Shown: positions 11,693-31,826 of the stretch, piece by piece | Numbering within the stretch: the first letter of the stretch is position 1 | How the letters are laid out: each line of letters begins with the position of its first letter | Assembly (NCBI RefSeq): GCF_033807715.1 | Contig: NC_084591.1 | Coordinates: forward strand, 25,665,090-25,729,089 | Length of the DNA: 64,000 bases | Source of the DNA: Cololabis saira | Taxonomy: Eukaryota > Chordata > Actinopteri > Beloniformes > Belonidae | Direction of reading: 5' to 3' | Notes under the pieces: model-generated | Seen by the model: only the letters and a program-made list of their open reading frames with translations | Told to the model about the DNA's origin: nothing | Database searches by the model: none | Position numbers and translations under genes: made by a program

Positions 11693-13602
11693 TAGTAGAC
11701 GACGGACTGAAGAATGGTGCATCATGGGAGGTCCCCCAGCAGTCTAGGCCTACAGCAACATGACTAAGGGAAGTTTCGGGCACCGGAGCCATTCCTACTA
11801 ACTAACATTTGTCAAAAAGCAAGGTTTTCATCTAATCTTAAGAGGTAAAAAGGGCGTCTGATCCTAAATAAAAAACTGGCAGCTGGATCCAGGGACCTAA
11901 TTGAAGGTCTTACCTGTACTTTTAGAAACTCCAGCAACCACAAGTAAACTTGCTGTCTAAGAGTGAAATGGTCTCCTTGAAAAATATGGAACTATGAGCT
12001 TTTTAAGATGTGACGAAAACAGGGTGTTCCTAATTTTAACAATATTATGAAGGTGTTCGTTTGCAAGGACATTTGCAGTTGTTTGACTAGCTTGCTTCAT
12101 GTCACATGTTTATTACACACTTTAAAGGCAAATGATCTATAGGACACAAACAAAATTAGGGTTGGCAATTATTGTTTTCCCAGGTATGACCTACCCCACT
12201 TAGCCTCTGATTGACTCATCAGTTTTCATGCTTAAACATAACTAATCTAAACAACAAAGGCAACGAGTACTACCCAATGAGAGACAGCACTGGGTGGGCC
12301 ATGCGCTCATCATGTAAAAAAAAAGGGCAGTTTGGCTTGCAGACACCACTGAATGATACACACATGACATTGTATGACTTCCTTCTGATGACTTGTCTTA
12401 GAGGGGCATAAACTGATCATGAACGTTTCCTCTTCACTGATTCCAGTCTGTGACTCAGAATGTGATTTTATTAAAATTAGGGACACGTACAGTAGTAACT
12501 TCCTGCCACAGAAAATTAAAAAGTCTATGGAGTCACGGATGCCACCAGCATGACCGTGACTCTTCTGCTGCCATGAGTCCTTCTCTAAGCCTTGTTAATT
12601 ACATCGATGTGGGCTGCTATCAAACTCCTAATTTAGACCATAACATAATTTAAACTAATATTATTTGGGGGAAATAGACATGTACAGTAAATTGAGAAAT
12701 TAGGTTAACATTTACAAAAGGTTTACCAGCAATCTATCAATACTGGCTTTGTACTGTCTCATAGTTTGGCAACATGTGATAGTCATGGAGGCTTGCCCCC
12801 TAAAAACAAATAGTTGTTGTTAAAATTAGCAGGAGAGCAAACTGGAAGGGGGAAACATTCTATCCCACAAAACAATTGACAAGTTTGGACAGAAAGTTAC
12901 ACAGAGAACAGCTCACAGCTGTGAAGGATCTTCTATATTCGCTTGAAGCTTTCTCCGGCTTTCTTGTTTCCTCAAGCCCTTTGAGAAAAATGAGGTCTTT
13001 GGATAATCTTACAATCTTGCAATAATCTTACAATCTTTGCCAAGGGGTTCAGGAAAATAAGAAAAATGTTACTTTAAAAAAGTCAGAAAAGTCATAACTT
13101 TATTTTATTTATATATTTTAAGCTTGGTTTACACTTGAAATGTTTTTCAGAAATCTTATTCATTTACTCCACATGTATTCCTTCAGACATATCTCCTTGT
13201 TTGTGAACCACTGGTCTGAAAGGTTCAATTTGAAAACTGAAAATGCAGAAAAGAGACTGTGTTTAAGAGCGAGACAGAGGGACTCTCTCCTGCCTACTTA
13301 CTGCTGGTTGGTCAGCTGCTGTTACTGTTGTAATTCAGCTCACATGAGCAGCTGGTTGGATTCATTTCAGTCAACAAGAGCTGCGGTCCCATGTCTGAAA
13401 TCTGGATTTTCATACCATGCTGCCCACCCCACCCTCTATCCCACCTCCTCGCTCTCTTACTTCTCTATCAGACTCTTCATTCCTGTATTCTGTGTCTGTG
13501 TGCCCTCCCCTCTAACTAATGTTTATGTCACTTTTTCTGTATTGTTACGTTTTGTTTTGATAACTAGTAAACCTAAACTTAAGTGTATAGGCTGAAGCTG
13601 AG
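11693..13602. other. Intergenic DNA and 5' flank of the SLC23 gene
   Basis: No gene seen. The promoter and any untranslated first exon of the SLC23 gene should lie toward the right end. A plus-strand open frame at 13140-13595 has no recognisable domain and ends just before the SLC23 ATG; it is treated as non-coding. Confidence 0.4.
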
Positions 13603-21910
<8,308 letters not shown>

Positions 21911-22650
21911 GCAGCTTATTCACTCCAACATTTCCCAAAAGGCGATACAAGAAAAGGCAGCTGAGTTTATGTTGCGTCTTAGAGGCACTGTACTGTAACA
22001 ACATGGTGCAAAGTTGGAGAGAATATTTTTGTGCAATGGCACGCCAACTCCTATTTTCTGTCGTTTTTGTCTGATAAACTCACGGTGCACTGTTGAGTTG
22101 GATCTGAAGATGTGGTCAAACACTTAAAGAAGAAAAAAAGACCTTGTGTCCTGTTCTTGACCTCAGTATAAAATGTTATGAGGCAAAGAAAAGCTGGAGA
22201 GGAACATTTACAAGAACTTCAGAAGAGCTGACTGTAGAGTTAAGACTACCACACTAAACTAACACCCGGCAACAAATACAGCATGTAACAGCCAATGATA
22301 TGTAACTGATGTAGGTCTGACATTATGAAAGTGCAGGGTTCTGAACATGGGCCTCAGAAAGCAAGTCTAGCAAAACAATGGACTGGGTTCTTACAGTTAC
22401 TCAGCCATATTCATCCAAAGCAGCATATTTGCTTTACATCATGTAGGTTGTGAACATGGGTAACTGAAATAATGCTCCAAAATGAAATATAAACAGCAGC
22501 TCCTAAAGGTTATATAATATTTTTGTCAGAGATTGGTGGCTCATGGTTACCATCTTATTTAGACATATTTGTTCAGTTTGTGCAAGATGAGCATAAGAGT
22601 TAAGGTCAATTGATGCTGTAAATATCCCTTTTAGCTTCCTAATGTGTTGA

Positions 22651-22656
22651 AATAAA
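22651..22656 (+). terminator. Poly(A) signal of the SLC23 gene
   Basis: AATAAA, about 740 bases after the stop codon. It implies a 3' UTR from 21911 to roughly 22675. Confidence 0.65.
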
Positions 22657-22869
22657 ATGTCCTAAAAGTATTTCCATTCATATTCTTTCCCCTCCCCAGC
22701 CTTACATGTTTTTTGAGTTTTCTCATGGACTCCTTCAGTTTTTTCTTTCACAAGGAGCTGTGTGCTGCCATCAACTTATTTCTTAAGGTTTTCTTACAGA
22801 AAGAAATACAGAAGGGGATGATGAACCAAGGTCTTTTAATGAGTGTTCATATTCATATTTCTGGGACAT

Positions 22870-22875
22870 TTTATT
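22870..22875 (-). terminator. Candidate poly(A) signal of the FAM180 gene
   Basis: AATAAA on the minus strand, about 400 bases past the FAM180 stop. If used, the two convergent transcripts end about 200 bases apart. Confidence 0.4.
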
Positions 22876-23275
22876 TCAATAGGTACTATATTTACCATTT
22901 GAAACTGTTTGAGTGTAACCGGTTTTCTTTGGTTTCAATTTGGATTTTTTTTTAAATGACCTTTTTTGACCTCTTGGCTTCAGAATGAAATAATGTGCAG
23001 GTGCTAGCAAAGAAACTAAAACCACAAGTGAATGTAAGAACATCTATGGTCTTTTTTATGTCACATTCATTATGCAAATATCCAATGTATCTTTTGTGTA
23101 TATATATATATATCTCTGTGCACTTTATCTCTGGTGACATATTCTGACTTTTCTTAAGAAAAAAAATGCCCTCATTGTGCAAACAAAGACTACTGACTCT
23201 GACTTATCCCTTTTTTGTTCCAGAAGTGCTTATTAAACTCCAATGTGGAACCATTGTGCAGCAACAGCAACGTTC

Positions 23276-26200
23276 TCAGTCTGTCAGTGTAAGATCCTTC
23301 TTAATGGCTCTGTACAACCCTACAAAAGACTCTGCCCACACTTCCCTTTGGTGCTCAGAAGTAGAAGTGACCACCTGCTGTGTAGCATACACCAAAGTCA
23401 TCAGTGTGCGCTCAAAGTCCTCCTGATACAGGTGACCATTATAATTTGAAAGATCAGCTATCAGTCTTAAGACATCTGTCAGATTTTTGGGAATTATCTC
23501 CTCGCAGATGAAGTCCAGATTTCTTGTCTTTCGGAGTGAAGAGAGTTCAGCGTCTTCAACTGAAAATGCTCCATTGGGTTTAAAATGAAATCCAGACATC
23601 AGAATCTATTGGATGAAAAGAACAGAAAAACATGAAGCACATATGCATTCCAAAGGATTACCTATGAACCTTATATTCTTTTTATTATTCTTTTTTTTTC
23701 ATTATAAATGTTATTATTTTACCTCAAATAAGAGATGGACATCATTGTAAGAGTTGTGGAAGGTTGGATTCACTGTTGTCAATCCTCTTTTGACCCTGTT
23801 TGCAGCTGGAAATAGAGCTTTTTGCAGAGAAAGGCATTCAAAAAGTATTTGTGATGGAAAAAAAGAAAAGAAGCAAAAATAGGTTAATTTCAGAAATTCT
23901 ATCAAGTTTCTTCACACAGGTGATTCTTGGGATTTAATGCAATGGCACCAAAGGGTTAAATTAATCTTTTCAAAGTCTGTTGAGATGTTGATAAAAAAAA
24001 CGACTACTGAGAAACATCAAATGAAAGTTTTTGGTACTGTTGTTTTGGCAGATGTAATATCTCAGCTCACCATAGCAACACTGGGACATTTTTCTCTCCG
24101 TCCATGATATGGACACCATGCAGTTCAAGGTCTGTGATCTCGGACCTAACAGACTATCTTTCTCTGCGGTCAATAAACCTCAAAGGCAGCAGGAAAATCA
24201 AAGGCGGAGTAACATGTGGCACATACAAGCTCCAGATGAGTTAACACAGATCCTATGGCCATTCAAACTTTCAAGACATTCCTTAAGTTCATGATTTAAA
24301 ACAAGATGATGAAAGCAACAAGCCTTCATTTTGCTTCTTTGTAAGCTGAGCAAAAACAGAAAAGTAACTTTGCCTTTCACAGAAACCCAAATATGGCACA
24401 AGCTCCAACATCAGAACATCCAGATGTCCATTTTTAGAATGAGCAGCATCCTGGTCACCATCACAGGGGTTTGAACGTGTCCCAGCAGGCATTGGGTGGG
24501 AGGGAGTTACAATGGTTGTCAGTATGTCCTGGGGCTGACAATATATCAAATGTATAACATGTCTTGTCCCTTCATTCAACAGCTGTTGGGGTATTGTAGT
24601 TGGACTAAAGTGACGAATGCACTGACTGTTGAACAGAATCATATACACTGAACACAAAATAGACACAATGGAAATTCAGAGACGTCCAGTTACCGGTATA
24701 TGGTTTCACTCTGAGCCCTGTATATTTGTCTTTTTCAAATGAGTGCTTTTAAACGTACAAACTGGAGCACCAGGAATATATTCAGTATTTTTTGTGTTTA
24801 AAAAGTATAAATTTTGCTGCGCAATCCAAAGGGAAACAAGTGTTTTTCCTTGCTGACATTTCCTAATCCATACATTTGCTATGGTAGGTGACCCACACCC
24901 GCAAACAGTTATTTATCAAACTTTCTTTGCACGCAGTTGGTTAGTGCTACGACCAATCAGAGTAACTAACAAGATGATGTATTCAGAGCGACAGAAACGA
25001 GTCAGGAGAGTGTCTTGTGTAAATTAAACTTTTGTTGCAGCTTGTAAGCAAAACAGAAAATACATCAACTTTGCAAAGGACTGATTTGAGTGCAGCCTTT
25101 AGGTCGATTTTCAAACGTAAAATCCAAGTCTGTTAACTGTTGAAGCCAAAGGTGATTCGAATGACGCTATTCCTAAACTGAAGCATCTACTGTTTACATC
25201 TAGATTACAATGTCGCCACTCTGTCATCATTGTGTTAGGCACGCCCAGAGACTCTCTTTACAAGGACAAACTGATTTGATTGGCTCCCCATGACTTTTGG
25301 GAATATTTAATGAGCTCCAATGGATGCTAATTAGACGTACTTGCAAAGCAAATTTTGATTTGCTAGATTTCTGCACCTAGAGAAGGATGCTTCTGTATAC
25401 TACTTTGTTTCGGGTAGCTGTCTTGCATGTCAATATAGCAGGTCCAGGCAGGCTAGCTATTAGCCAATGAGCAGCTAAGGCTAGTTAACAAAGTAATTCT
25501 GTTTCACTTAAGTTTGTAATAAGTTTGTGCTGCATTGAAATTACACGAAAGACTATTTCCAGTCCTATTTGAGCATCCAGACTGTTCATATTGAGAGGAA
25601 TCTGTGCAAATCTGATTTTAATCACATTTCAAGCCACTTCCACATTCTTTTCCCACACATGGGGAAGGAAATTAAAAAGAATCATGTCGTTTTTGGCTGT
25701 TTAGACAGCCAACAGTTATACAATCTGGATATGCTAAAAATCAGATATGAGCTGTAGGTGAAAACACTGTGATAAGTTCTTAAAGTTTATATATTACATG
25801 TTGAATGAATTGGTTTTGCCTCCAAAAACATTCCAGATGGATTGAGATGGAGACAACAAGAGAGAAGAGTGGAAAAACACTTATTCATTCATAATCTTAA
25901 GTTTGTTTTTCCAACAACTCTTTAATTTCATGCATTATTATGCATCATCAATTTAAAAATATGCAAATCAGTAACTAAATTTATGTACCGGACCTCTGCA
26001 ATGTCAAGCCATGCCCCAAACTCTGTAATAATGTTCGTATAACAAGCTTAATTAATCTGAACTCAACAAGGAAAAGTGTTCTTCTTCCAAAAACATAGAA
26101 ATCAAATATCTAAGTACACATACTCACTGTACATATGAACAAATTAAAAGGAATTGTTAGTGGGTTTTTTTTTTCATGAACAAAGTATGAGCTGAGGATT

Positions 26201-27137
26201 ACTTTCTGTATTTCACACTTTCATTTGAAGTACTTTGATATAATCAGTTTCTAATTGTAAAAGTAACCCCATTTTGTTCAAGATTGATAGATATATTGTC
26301 CGTCTTACTGTCTTACTGTCACATTCTGTATTTGCTCTGAAAGTCCATATAGGAGAGTCAATGTAGACGAGCTTTCCTACAGTCTCATTGCGTTTACTGA
26401 TATTGATAGTCATGTGAGCTGCGGTTAAGCGATGATAATGAGGGTCACGCTCTTACATTTTTGCTGGGTGTTTTAACATGCTTGCCAGCTGCTACTGGCA
26501 TTAAGAGTTAAGTATTTGAAAAACTTGGAAGAAGCCAGGAAAAATGCAACATCACATCAGTAAACTCCACACAGGCCTCATATGCTAACCAGCTGACATA
26601 TTAAAGTGGAATCTCACACTAATTTTGCCAGCGTTTTATTGAGATGAATTGCTCCATTGCTTCTTGAATGTCATTCTTGATTTTTGACTTCCTGTCAGTG
26701 AAGAGTTCACAACCAAATCCAGTTACTGTTCATCCAAGACCTGCTGCAAAGCATTAAACAATCTTTTCAATGGTTTGGTGTGGATTATATTAAAAAAGAA
26801 CACTTATTAGTGTTCATAAAATATTACATGATAAAGCAATAGAAACTCATCCGAATAAAGCTGGTCTGAGCATCTTATCACCTGTTTTCCTTTGAAGTGA
26901 AAGAGTAAGAAGTTGTGAAGATACAGTATTTCACCTCCACATCTTCAACTGTATTACACTTCAGCCACATAAGTCCATAAATAGTTGCTACCTGCAAAAA
27001 CCAAGGTTCTTGCAGTCCTGCATGAAATGAATGGGTTAAAATTCAAGGTTTACGGTACCTTTAGTCCGACACTGTGAGACCTCTATTTTGATGCAGCAGT
27101 AGAAAAGTCCAACAATCACTATCCTCCGAGAAAGCAT
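23276..27137 (-). CDS. fam180a: FAM180 family secreted protein (three coding exons)
   Basis: Exons on the minus strand: 27059-27137, 23723-23817 and 23276-23605, giving 167 residues with GT-AG introns and matching phases (a G from exon 1 completes an Ala codon with CT of exon 2). Residues 1-21 are a signal peptide (MLSRRIVIVGLFYCCIKIEV). Then comes ALFPAANRVKRG, which matches the LFPAAHRPKR block of vertebrate FAM180A and contains an R-x-K-R convertase site at 34-37. The rest follows the family: LRKTRNLDFICEEIIPKNL, then YQEDFERTLMTLVYA, then VWAESFVGLYRAIKKDL. The molecular function of FAM180 proteins is not established. The A rather than B assignment is from remembered similarity, hence tentative. 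The first intron is 3.2 kb. The gene converges on the SLC23 gene. Confidence 0.85.
23818..27058 (-). other. FAM180 first intron
   Basis: No further exon or named repeat was seen in it. Around 25560-25760 there are paired CAAATCTGATTTTAATCACA and AAAAATCAGATATGAGCTGT-like blocks that may be a small MITE, but ends were not defined. Confidence 0.5.
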
Positions 27138-28095
27138 AGTGGACCAATCTCTGCTAAAATGTTGCTTTTCTGTAACTTAGGCTTTAAGTTTAATTAGGAT
27201 TCTGTCATCACTCAGCGTGCTCTTGTGTCTTTTGTGTCCTGTCTGCATCTGAGGCTTCAGCTTACACTGCTCAGCATACGTTCTTCATCACATGAGCGGT
27301 GTGACCGTACTTCTTTTCCCCCGTCCTCCACATCTGATTTCTCTCTTGCTTGCCCTTCCTGCCTCTCCAGCAGTAATTTAGTACTTTCATCTGCTTGTCA
27401 TCAGCTTCAAACATTCTCATTTGTAAATTATTTTAGTCTTTGCAGATATAATAATGTTATTGTATCTGTTCTTCCTCATCTCCACCCGTTTAAAAAGCAA
27501 TTTACGTGGTGCTTTATATACTCTATCTCTTCACACCATCTTTTATCAAAATGTGAAGTCAACTTTCATGTTTTACATTCCCCGTCAATTCCACCTCCAT
27601 CCATCAATCATATATTGCTTCTTCTTTCTTTTCTCCCACCTCTTAATTTGAATGTTACTACATTTCTCTCCCATTTCATCTGCAGTATAGTCATGGTGGG
27701 TGGTTGTTGCTGATCTGTAGGGGGATAAGTGCAGCAGTCTCAAGTAACAGTGTCAGGAAGAGCCAATAACTCATGGGGGCTCTTGTTCTATTAAATGTGA
27801 CGAAGTGAACGAGATGAGAAAGGAAAGGACAAGGACCCGCTACACACCTGTTATGATATAGTAGCAGTCTTGAAAAAGAGCAAAAGAGGGCTGGAAAATC
27901 ACTCATTTAGAGATTACCCTCCACGGGTGTAACTTTGGTTGGGGCCCTCTGGCAGAGGAGAAAAAGTGATCAAATCCAATGAATTTCTACATACTTTGGG
28001 GCTATAATGACAAACAAATCAACCAAAAAATGTTGCTGGACACATCACAGCGAGAAAATAATGGTTCTTAAATATATATCAGAAAAAAACTGTCC
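27138..28095. other. 5' flank of the FAM180 gene
   Basis: The promoter of the minus-strand FAM180 gene should be at its left end. The plus-strand open frame 27225-27713 has no recognisable domain. Confidence 0.35.
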
Positions 28096-28915
28096 AAAGT
28101 CTGTATTATCAAATGGAAGAGCAAGGACTACAGACCTGTGGCACTGACATCACACATTGTGAAGACTCCAACCCTCGACCTCCTCCAGTTGCCCACCGGC
28201 CCCGTCTAGGAGTTGAGGATGCGAGGATGCCATCATCTACCTGCTCAATCGTGTCTATGCTCACTTCGACAAGCCGGCGATCACTGTGAGAGTCATGTTC
28301 TTTGACTTCTCCAGTGCATTCAACACCATCAGGCCGGCTCTACTGGGTGAAAAACTGACAGCGACGCAGGTGGAGCCCCTCCTTGTGTCCTGGATCAAGC
28401 ATTACATGACTGGCAGACCCCAGTATGTGCACCTGCAGCACTGTAGGTCAGACGGATTAATCAGCAACACTGGGGCACTAGGGACCGTCCTCTCTGCCTT
28501 CCTCTTCACCCTGTATACAACAAACTTCAGCTCCTGCACAGACACCTGCCTTTTCTGATCACTCTGCAGTAGTTGGATGTATCAGCAAGGGGAGGAGACA
28601 GGGGTGTGGTGGACAATCTTATCACGAGGTGAGGAGAATCATCTGCAACTCAACGTGGCAAAGACAAAAGAACTGGTACTGGACCTGAGGAGGACAAGGG
28701 CTCCATCTCTATCTGCGGGGTCAACATGGACCTTGTGGAGGAATATAAGTACTTGGATATTAAACTGGACTGGACTAAATGGAGGATGCAAATTTGGGTT
28801 ATTTTGTCATTTTAGTTTGTGACTGTTGTTATATTTAATATTTAAGCTTTGTTATTGGTGCACTGGATGGAACGCTGTGAAGAAAGGATTTCCCACAAGG
28901 GATAAATAAAGTACC
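28096..28915 (+). pseudogene. Broken CR1/L2-type LINE (reverse transcriptase part and 3' end)
   Basis: Frames interrupted by shifts and stops read in order: DYRPVALTSHIVKT, then IIYLLNRVYAHFDKPAITVR, VMFFDFSSAFNTIRPALLGE, WIKHYMTGRPQYVHLQHC, NTGALGTVLSAFLFTLYTT, then NHLQLNVAKTKELVLDLRRT. These are the FDFSSAFNTI, PQGTVLSPFLF and NxxKTKE blocks of jockey-superfamily reverse transcriptase. The catalytic FADD box is missing and the Q of PQGT is lost. The 3' end GGGATAAATAAAGTACC at about 28898-28914 is the usual tail. Dead copy. Confidence 0.82.
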
Positions 28916-29119
28916 TTCAATTCAATCAACCAAGAATTGAGAGAATAATTTCATGAAATTACAAATCTCCATAATTTATCTGCATTCTTGTGTCTGATCA
29001 GTTTTGAAATAATGTTTCAGTTCCACTGTTTGTTTGTTCTTTTCATTTATACAAATAATTTTGTGCATGAAAGGGTTAATGTAACTTTGTAAATATGCTT
29101 CTTTCTCAAACTATGTTTT

Positions 29120-30040
29120 GATTGAGCTCCTCCTCACCTTCCTGAGTGGATGTGCCATCATTTTCTTCAGTTGAACACAAACAAAACTGAAGTAGTTGTT
29201 TTTGGACCAAAAGAAGAGTGTTTAAGAGTCAACACGCAGCTTCAGCTATTACAGCCACAAACCACTGATAAGGCCCGAAATCTGGGTGTAGTAGTGATCT
29301 CAGAGCTGAACTTTCAGAGACACATTAAAACAGTTACAAAGTCGGCCGTCTATCACCTGAGGAACACCTCCAGGATCAAAGGAATAACGTCTCAGCAGGA
29401 TCTTGGAAAAACTCATCCATGCATTTATCTTCAGTTGATCACTGCAACAGCATCTTCACAGGTCTGCCCAAAAAGTAAATCAGTACAGCTGATCCAGAAC
29501 GCTGCTGCCCGAGGTCCTTACTGGCTTCCTGTAACTCAGAGAATAGATTTTAAAATACTTCTGTTATTTTATAAATCACTGAATGGTTTAGGACCTAAAT
29601 ACATCAGAGACTTGTTGTTGCCATATCAACCATCCAGACCCCTCAGGTCTTGTGGTTCAGGTCTGCTCTGTGTCCCCAGAATCAGAACCAGACACGGAGA
29701 AGCAGCATTCATCTTTTATGCTCCACAGATCTGGAACAAACTTCCAGAAAACTGCAGGAATGCTGAAACCCTCAGTTCCTTTAAATCAGGATTAAAAACT
29801 CATTTGTTTACAGCTCCCTTTAACTGAATTATTTAAACTTTTCTAAATGTAACTTTAAACAATGTTAATCTGAGACTGAGTACTCAATTGTTTAAGTCTA
29901 ACTTTTTTTCATTCTGCCACTGCACTGTAACTGTTTTCTTTTTTTCTCTCTCCTCTTCACTTTTCATATTTTCATTATGTAAAGCACCTTGAACCGCTTG
30001 TTGCTGAAATGTACTTTACAAATAAACTTGCCTTGCCTTT
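29120..30040 (+). pseudogene. L2-type LINE, C-terminal reverse transcriptase remnant and tail
   Basis: An open frame ending at 29827 starts near [20 protein letters not shown]. It continues through [60 protein letters not shown] and [19 protein letters not shown], ending [10 protein letters not shown]. This is the conserved end of fish L2/Maui-type ORF2. An internal deletion removed the stretch between NAAAR and WLPV, and another removed part before VQLIQ. The tail carries GTAAAGCACCTTGAACCGC and then AAATAAACTTGCCTTGCCTT. Not related to the LINE just upstream. Confidence 0.85.
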
Positions 30041-31400
30041 GACATTAAAGAAAACAAAAAACCATCAATGTTGAAGGAAAAGCAGGATCTATAAACCATG
30101 TTCACCTTTTCTCACCTTCACGACCAACAAATAAAAACCACCCTGCTACTGCAGATCTGAGTTTCTGCTGCTGTGTTCCCTTTTTTTCTAATTACTAGGA
30201 CAAATCTCATTCACAATTCAAATACAATATTTTTAAATCAATGTCAGCACTTAATTTTTTATTATAAAAATGTATATAGAATATTAAAAAATCAAACGCA
30301 ACGCAAAGAGAGGACTTTGATATCTCTATTTGAGTAAAATGTCTAGGTCACATGGCAATAAAGCTATTGTAAAAACACAGATAATTAATTAACAATTTTT
30401 TCGCATTTAAAAATTCAAGAGCCTGTAGCAGGAGCCATTAGTTTGTTTGTCGTCTCTAAACGCGTTATATAACTAAATATAACTAATTAGGTCTGGAAAG
30501 TGACATGTCCAGGTGGAAGTTACATCTATATTACCTTCTGCTTTACAGGCTTTTCAGTCTTGCAAGGAAACAAACAGAGAAAACAGTTTGTGTGAGCAAG
30601 TTAACTTGTTCTTCTTTACAGTAACAAACTCTTAAAGGACAAATGTAGCTTATTGTTGCTATGTGATATGAAAAATAGTTGACACATAAATACTTCTATT
30701 AAGTAATTAAAAAGTTTTGAAATACCTTTAATTATTGGCATGCCCTGCCACTTAAAGGTCTACTTAAGGTTCAGACTAAAAGTATGAAAGGAAACACTTT
30801 AGCCTCAGTGAGCAGCTATATGACCAAATTAAACACTAAACAGATAACATTCATGTCGTAGTTACGAAACATTTGGTTAATTAAATAGATGCATCACTGA
30901 AGTAAAATGTTAAGGCATCTAATCCCCAGACGTGGACTCCTGGCAGACATTTATCCGTCAGTTTCACCTGCGTGCCACACGAAAGTAATTATGGCCACAT
31001 TCCATAAAATGTGTAAGTGCTTGCAGGCCCCTGACAATGCACATACGGACTCACTCCTTCGGTACGCACTGAAATGGGGCAGCTCCATCCATCAAAGTTA
31101 TTAGTCACATGTGTCCTTAATACATTTCTGCCATTAGAAAGGGACAAATGAAAACATTTAATGGTGTATCTGTCTTACAACAATCACAAAATACCAGGAT
31201 ATTAAACAACAAAAAGGCCAGAACATTTGAAGGCGGTCTTTTAGCCCGGTGTCAAGAGAGGCAACAGTTGCACTGATTTCTTTCCTCCTGGACTTTGTAT
31301 TGATGCATGGTTGAATGCTCAAAAACCTGTCTTAATGACTAAGATAGCTGTGAATAACTGAATAAGGCTTAGTATAGTCAAAGTCAACGAATTATGTCTT
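30041..31400. other. Unassigned AT-rich intergenic DNA
   Basis: No gene or defined repeat seen. Confidence 0.4.
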
Positions 31401-31401
31401 T

Positions 31402-31826
31402 GGGCAACGCAGTGGCACTGTCGCTTCCCAACAAAATGGCTAGAAGTTCAAATGCTAGTTAGGATATTTCTGTGTGGAATTTGCACAATTGCCCCTTACT
31501 TGTGTGGGTATGCGGACTTCCTCCCACAGCCCAAAAACATGCATACCACATTGGAGAGACAAAAACAGAGCGGGCACACACACCCTGTACAGATCACAGG
31601 GCCACATATAGACAAACAACCATTCACACATCTCCTATGGGCAATTTGGAGTCCCCAGCTGACCTGTCAAGCATGTTTTGGGTCTGCAGGAGAAAGCCAG
31701 AGGACATGCAGAAAACCCACAAATGGGGAAAACGTGCAAACTCCCCACAAAAAGGTCCCTGCTAGGATTCAAACCAACTCTTGCTGTTAGGCAACAGTGC
31801 TAACCACGGATCAACATTGCTGCATC
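31402..31826. repeat. Common fish repeat with inverted tRNA-like ends
   Basis: The left end GGGCAACGCAGTGGCACTGT and the right end AGGCAACAGTGCTAACCACG are inverse copies of the GGTTAGCACTGTxGCCT consensus seen in many fish genomes. Inner blocks include ACTTCCTCCCACAGCCCAAA, GGGCAATTTGGAGTC and ACATGCAGAAAACCCACA. The open frames across it are not genes. Confidence 0.7.

Noticed and set aside
13140..13595. 151-codon frame just before the SLC23 start
   Set aside because: No similarity recognised, it ends before the SLC23 ATG, and the SLC23 frame has its own upstream stop.
27225..27713. 162-codon plus-strand frame upstream of the FAM180 gene
   Set aside because: Low-complexity Ser/Leu/Phe composition, no domain, and no ATG at the stated start.
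28286..28822. Functional reverse transcriptase
   Set aside because: Frameshifts, lost FADD box and altered PQGT motif show a dead LINE copy.
31452..31790. 112-codon frame as a gene
   Set aside because: It lies wholly within a common interspersed repeat with inverted ends.
31402..31826. tRNA gene suggested by GGTTAGCACTGTxGCCT-like ends
   Set aside because: Only short tRNA-like words in a repeat; no cloverleaf, no anticodon arm, no proper B box context.
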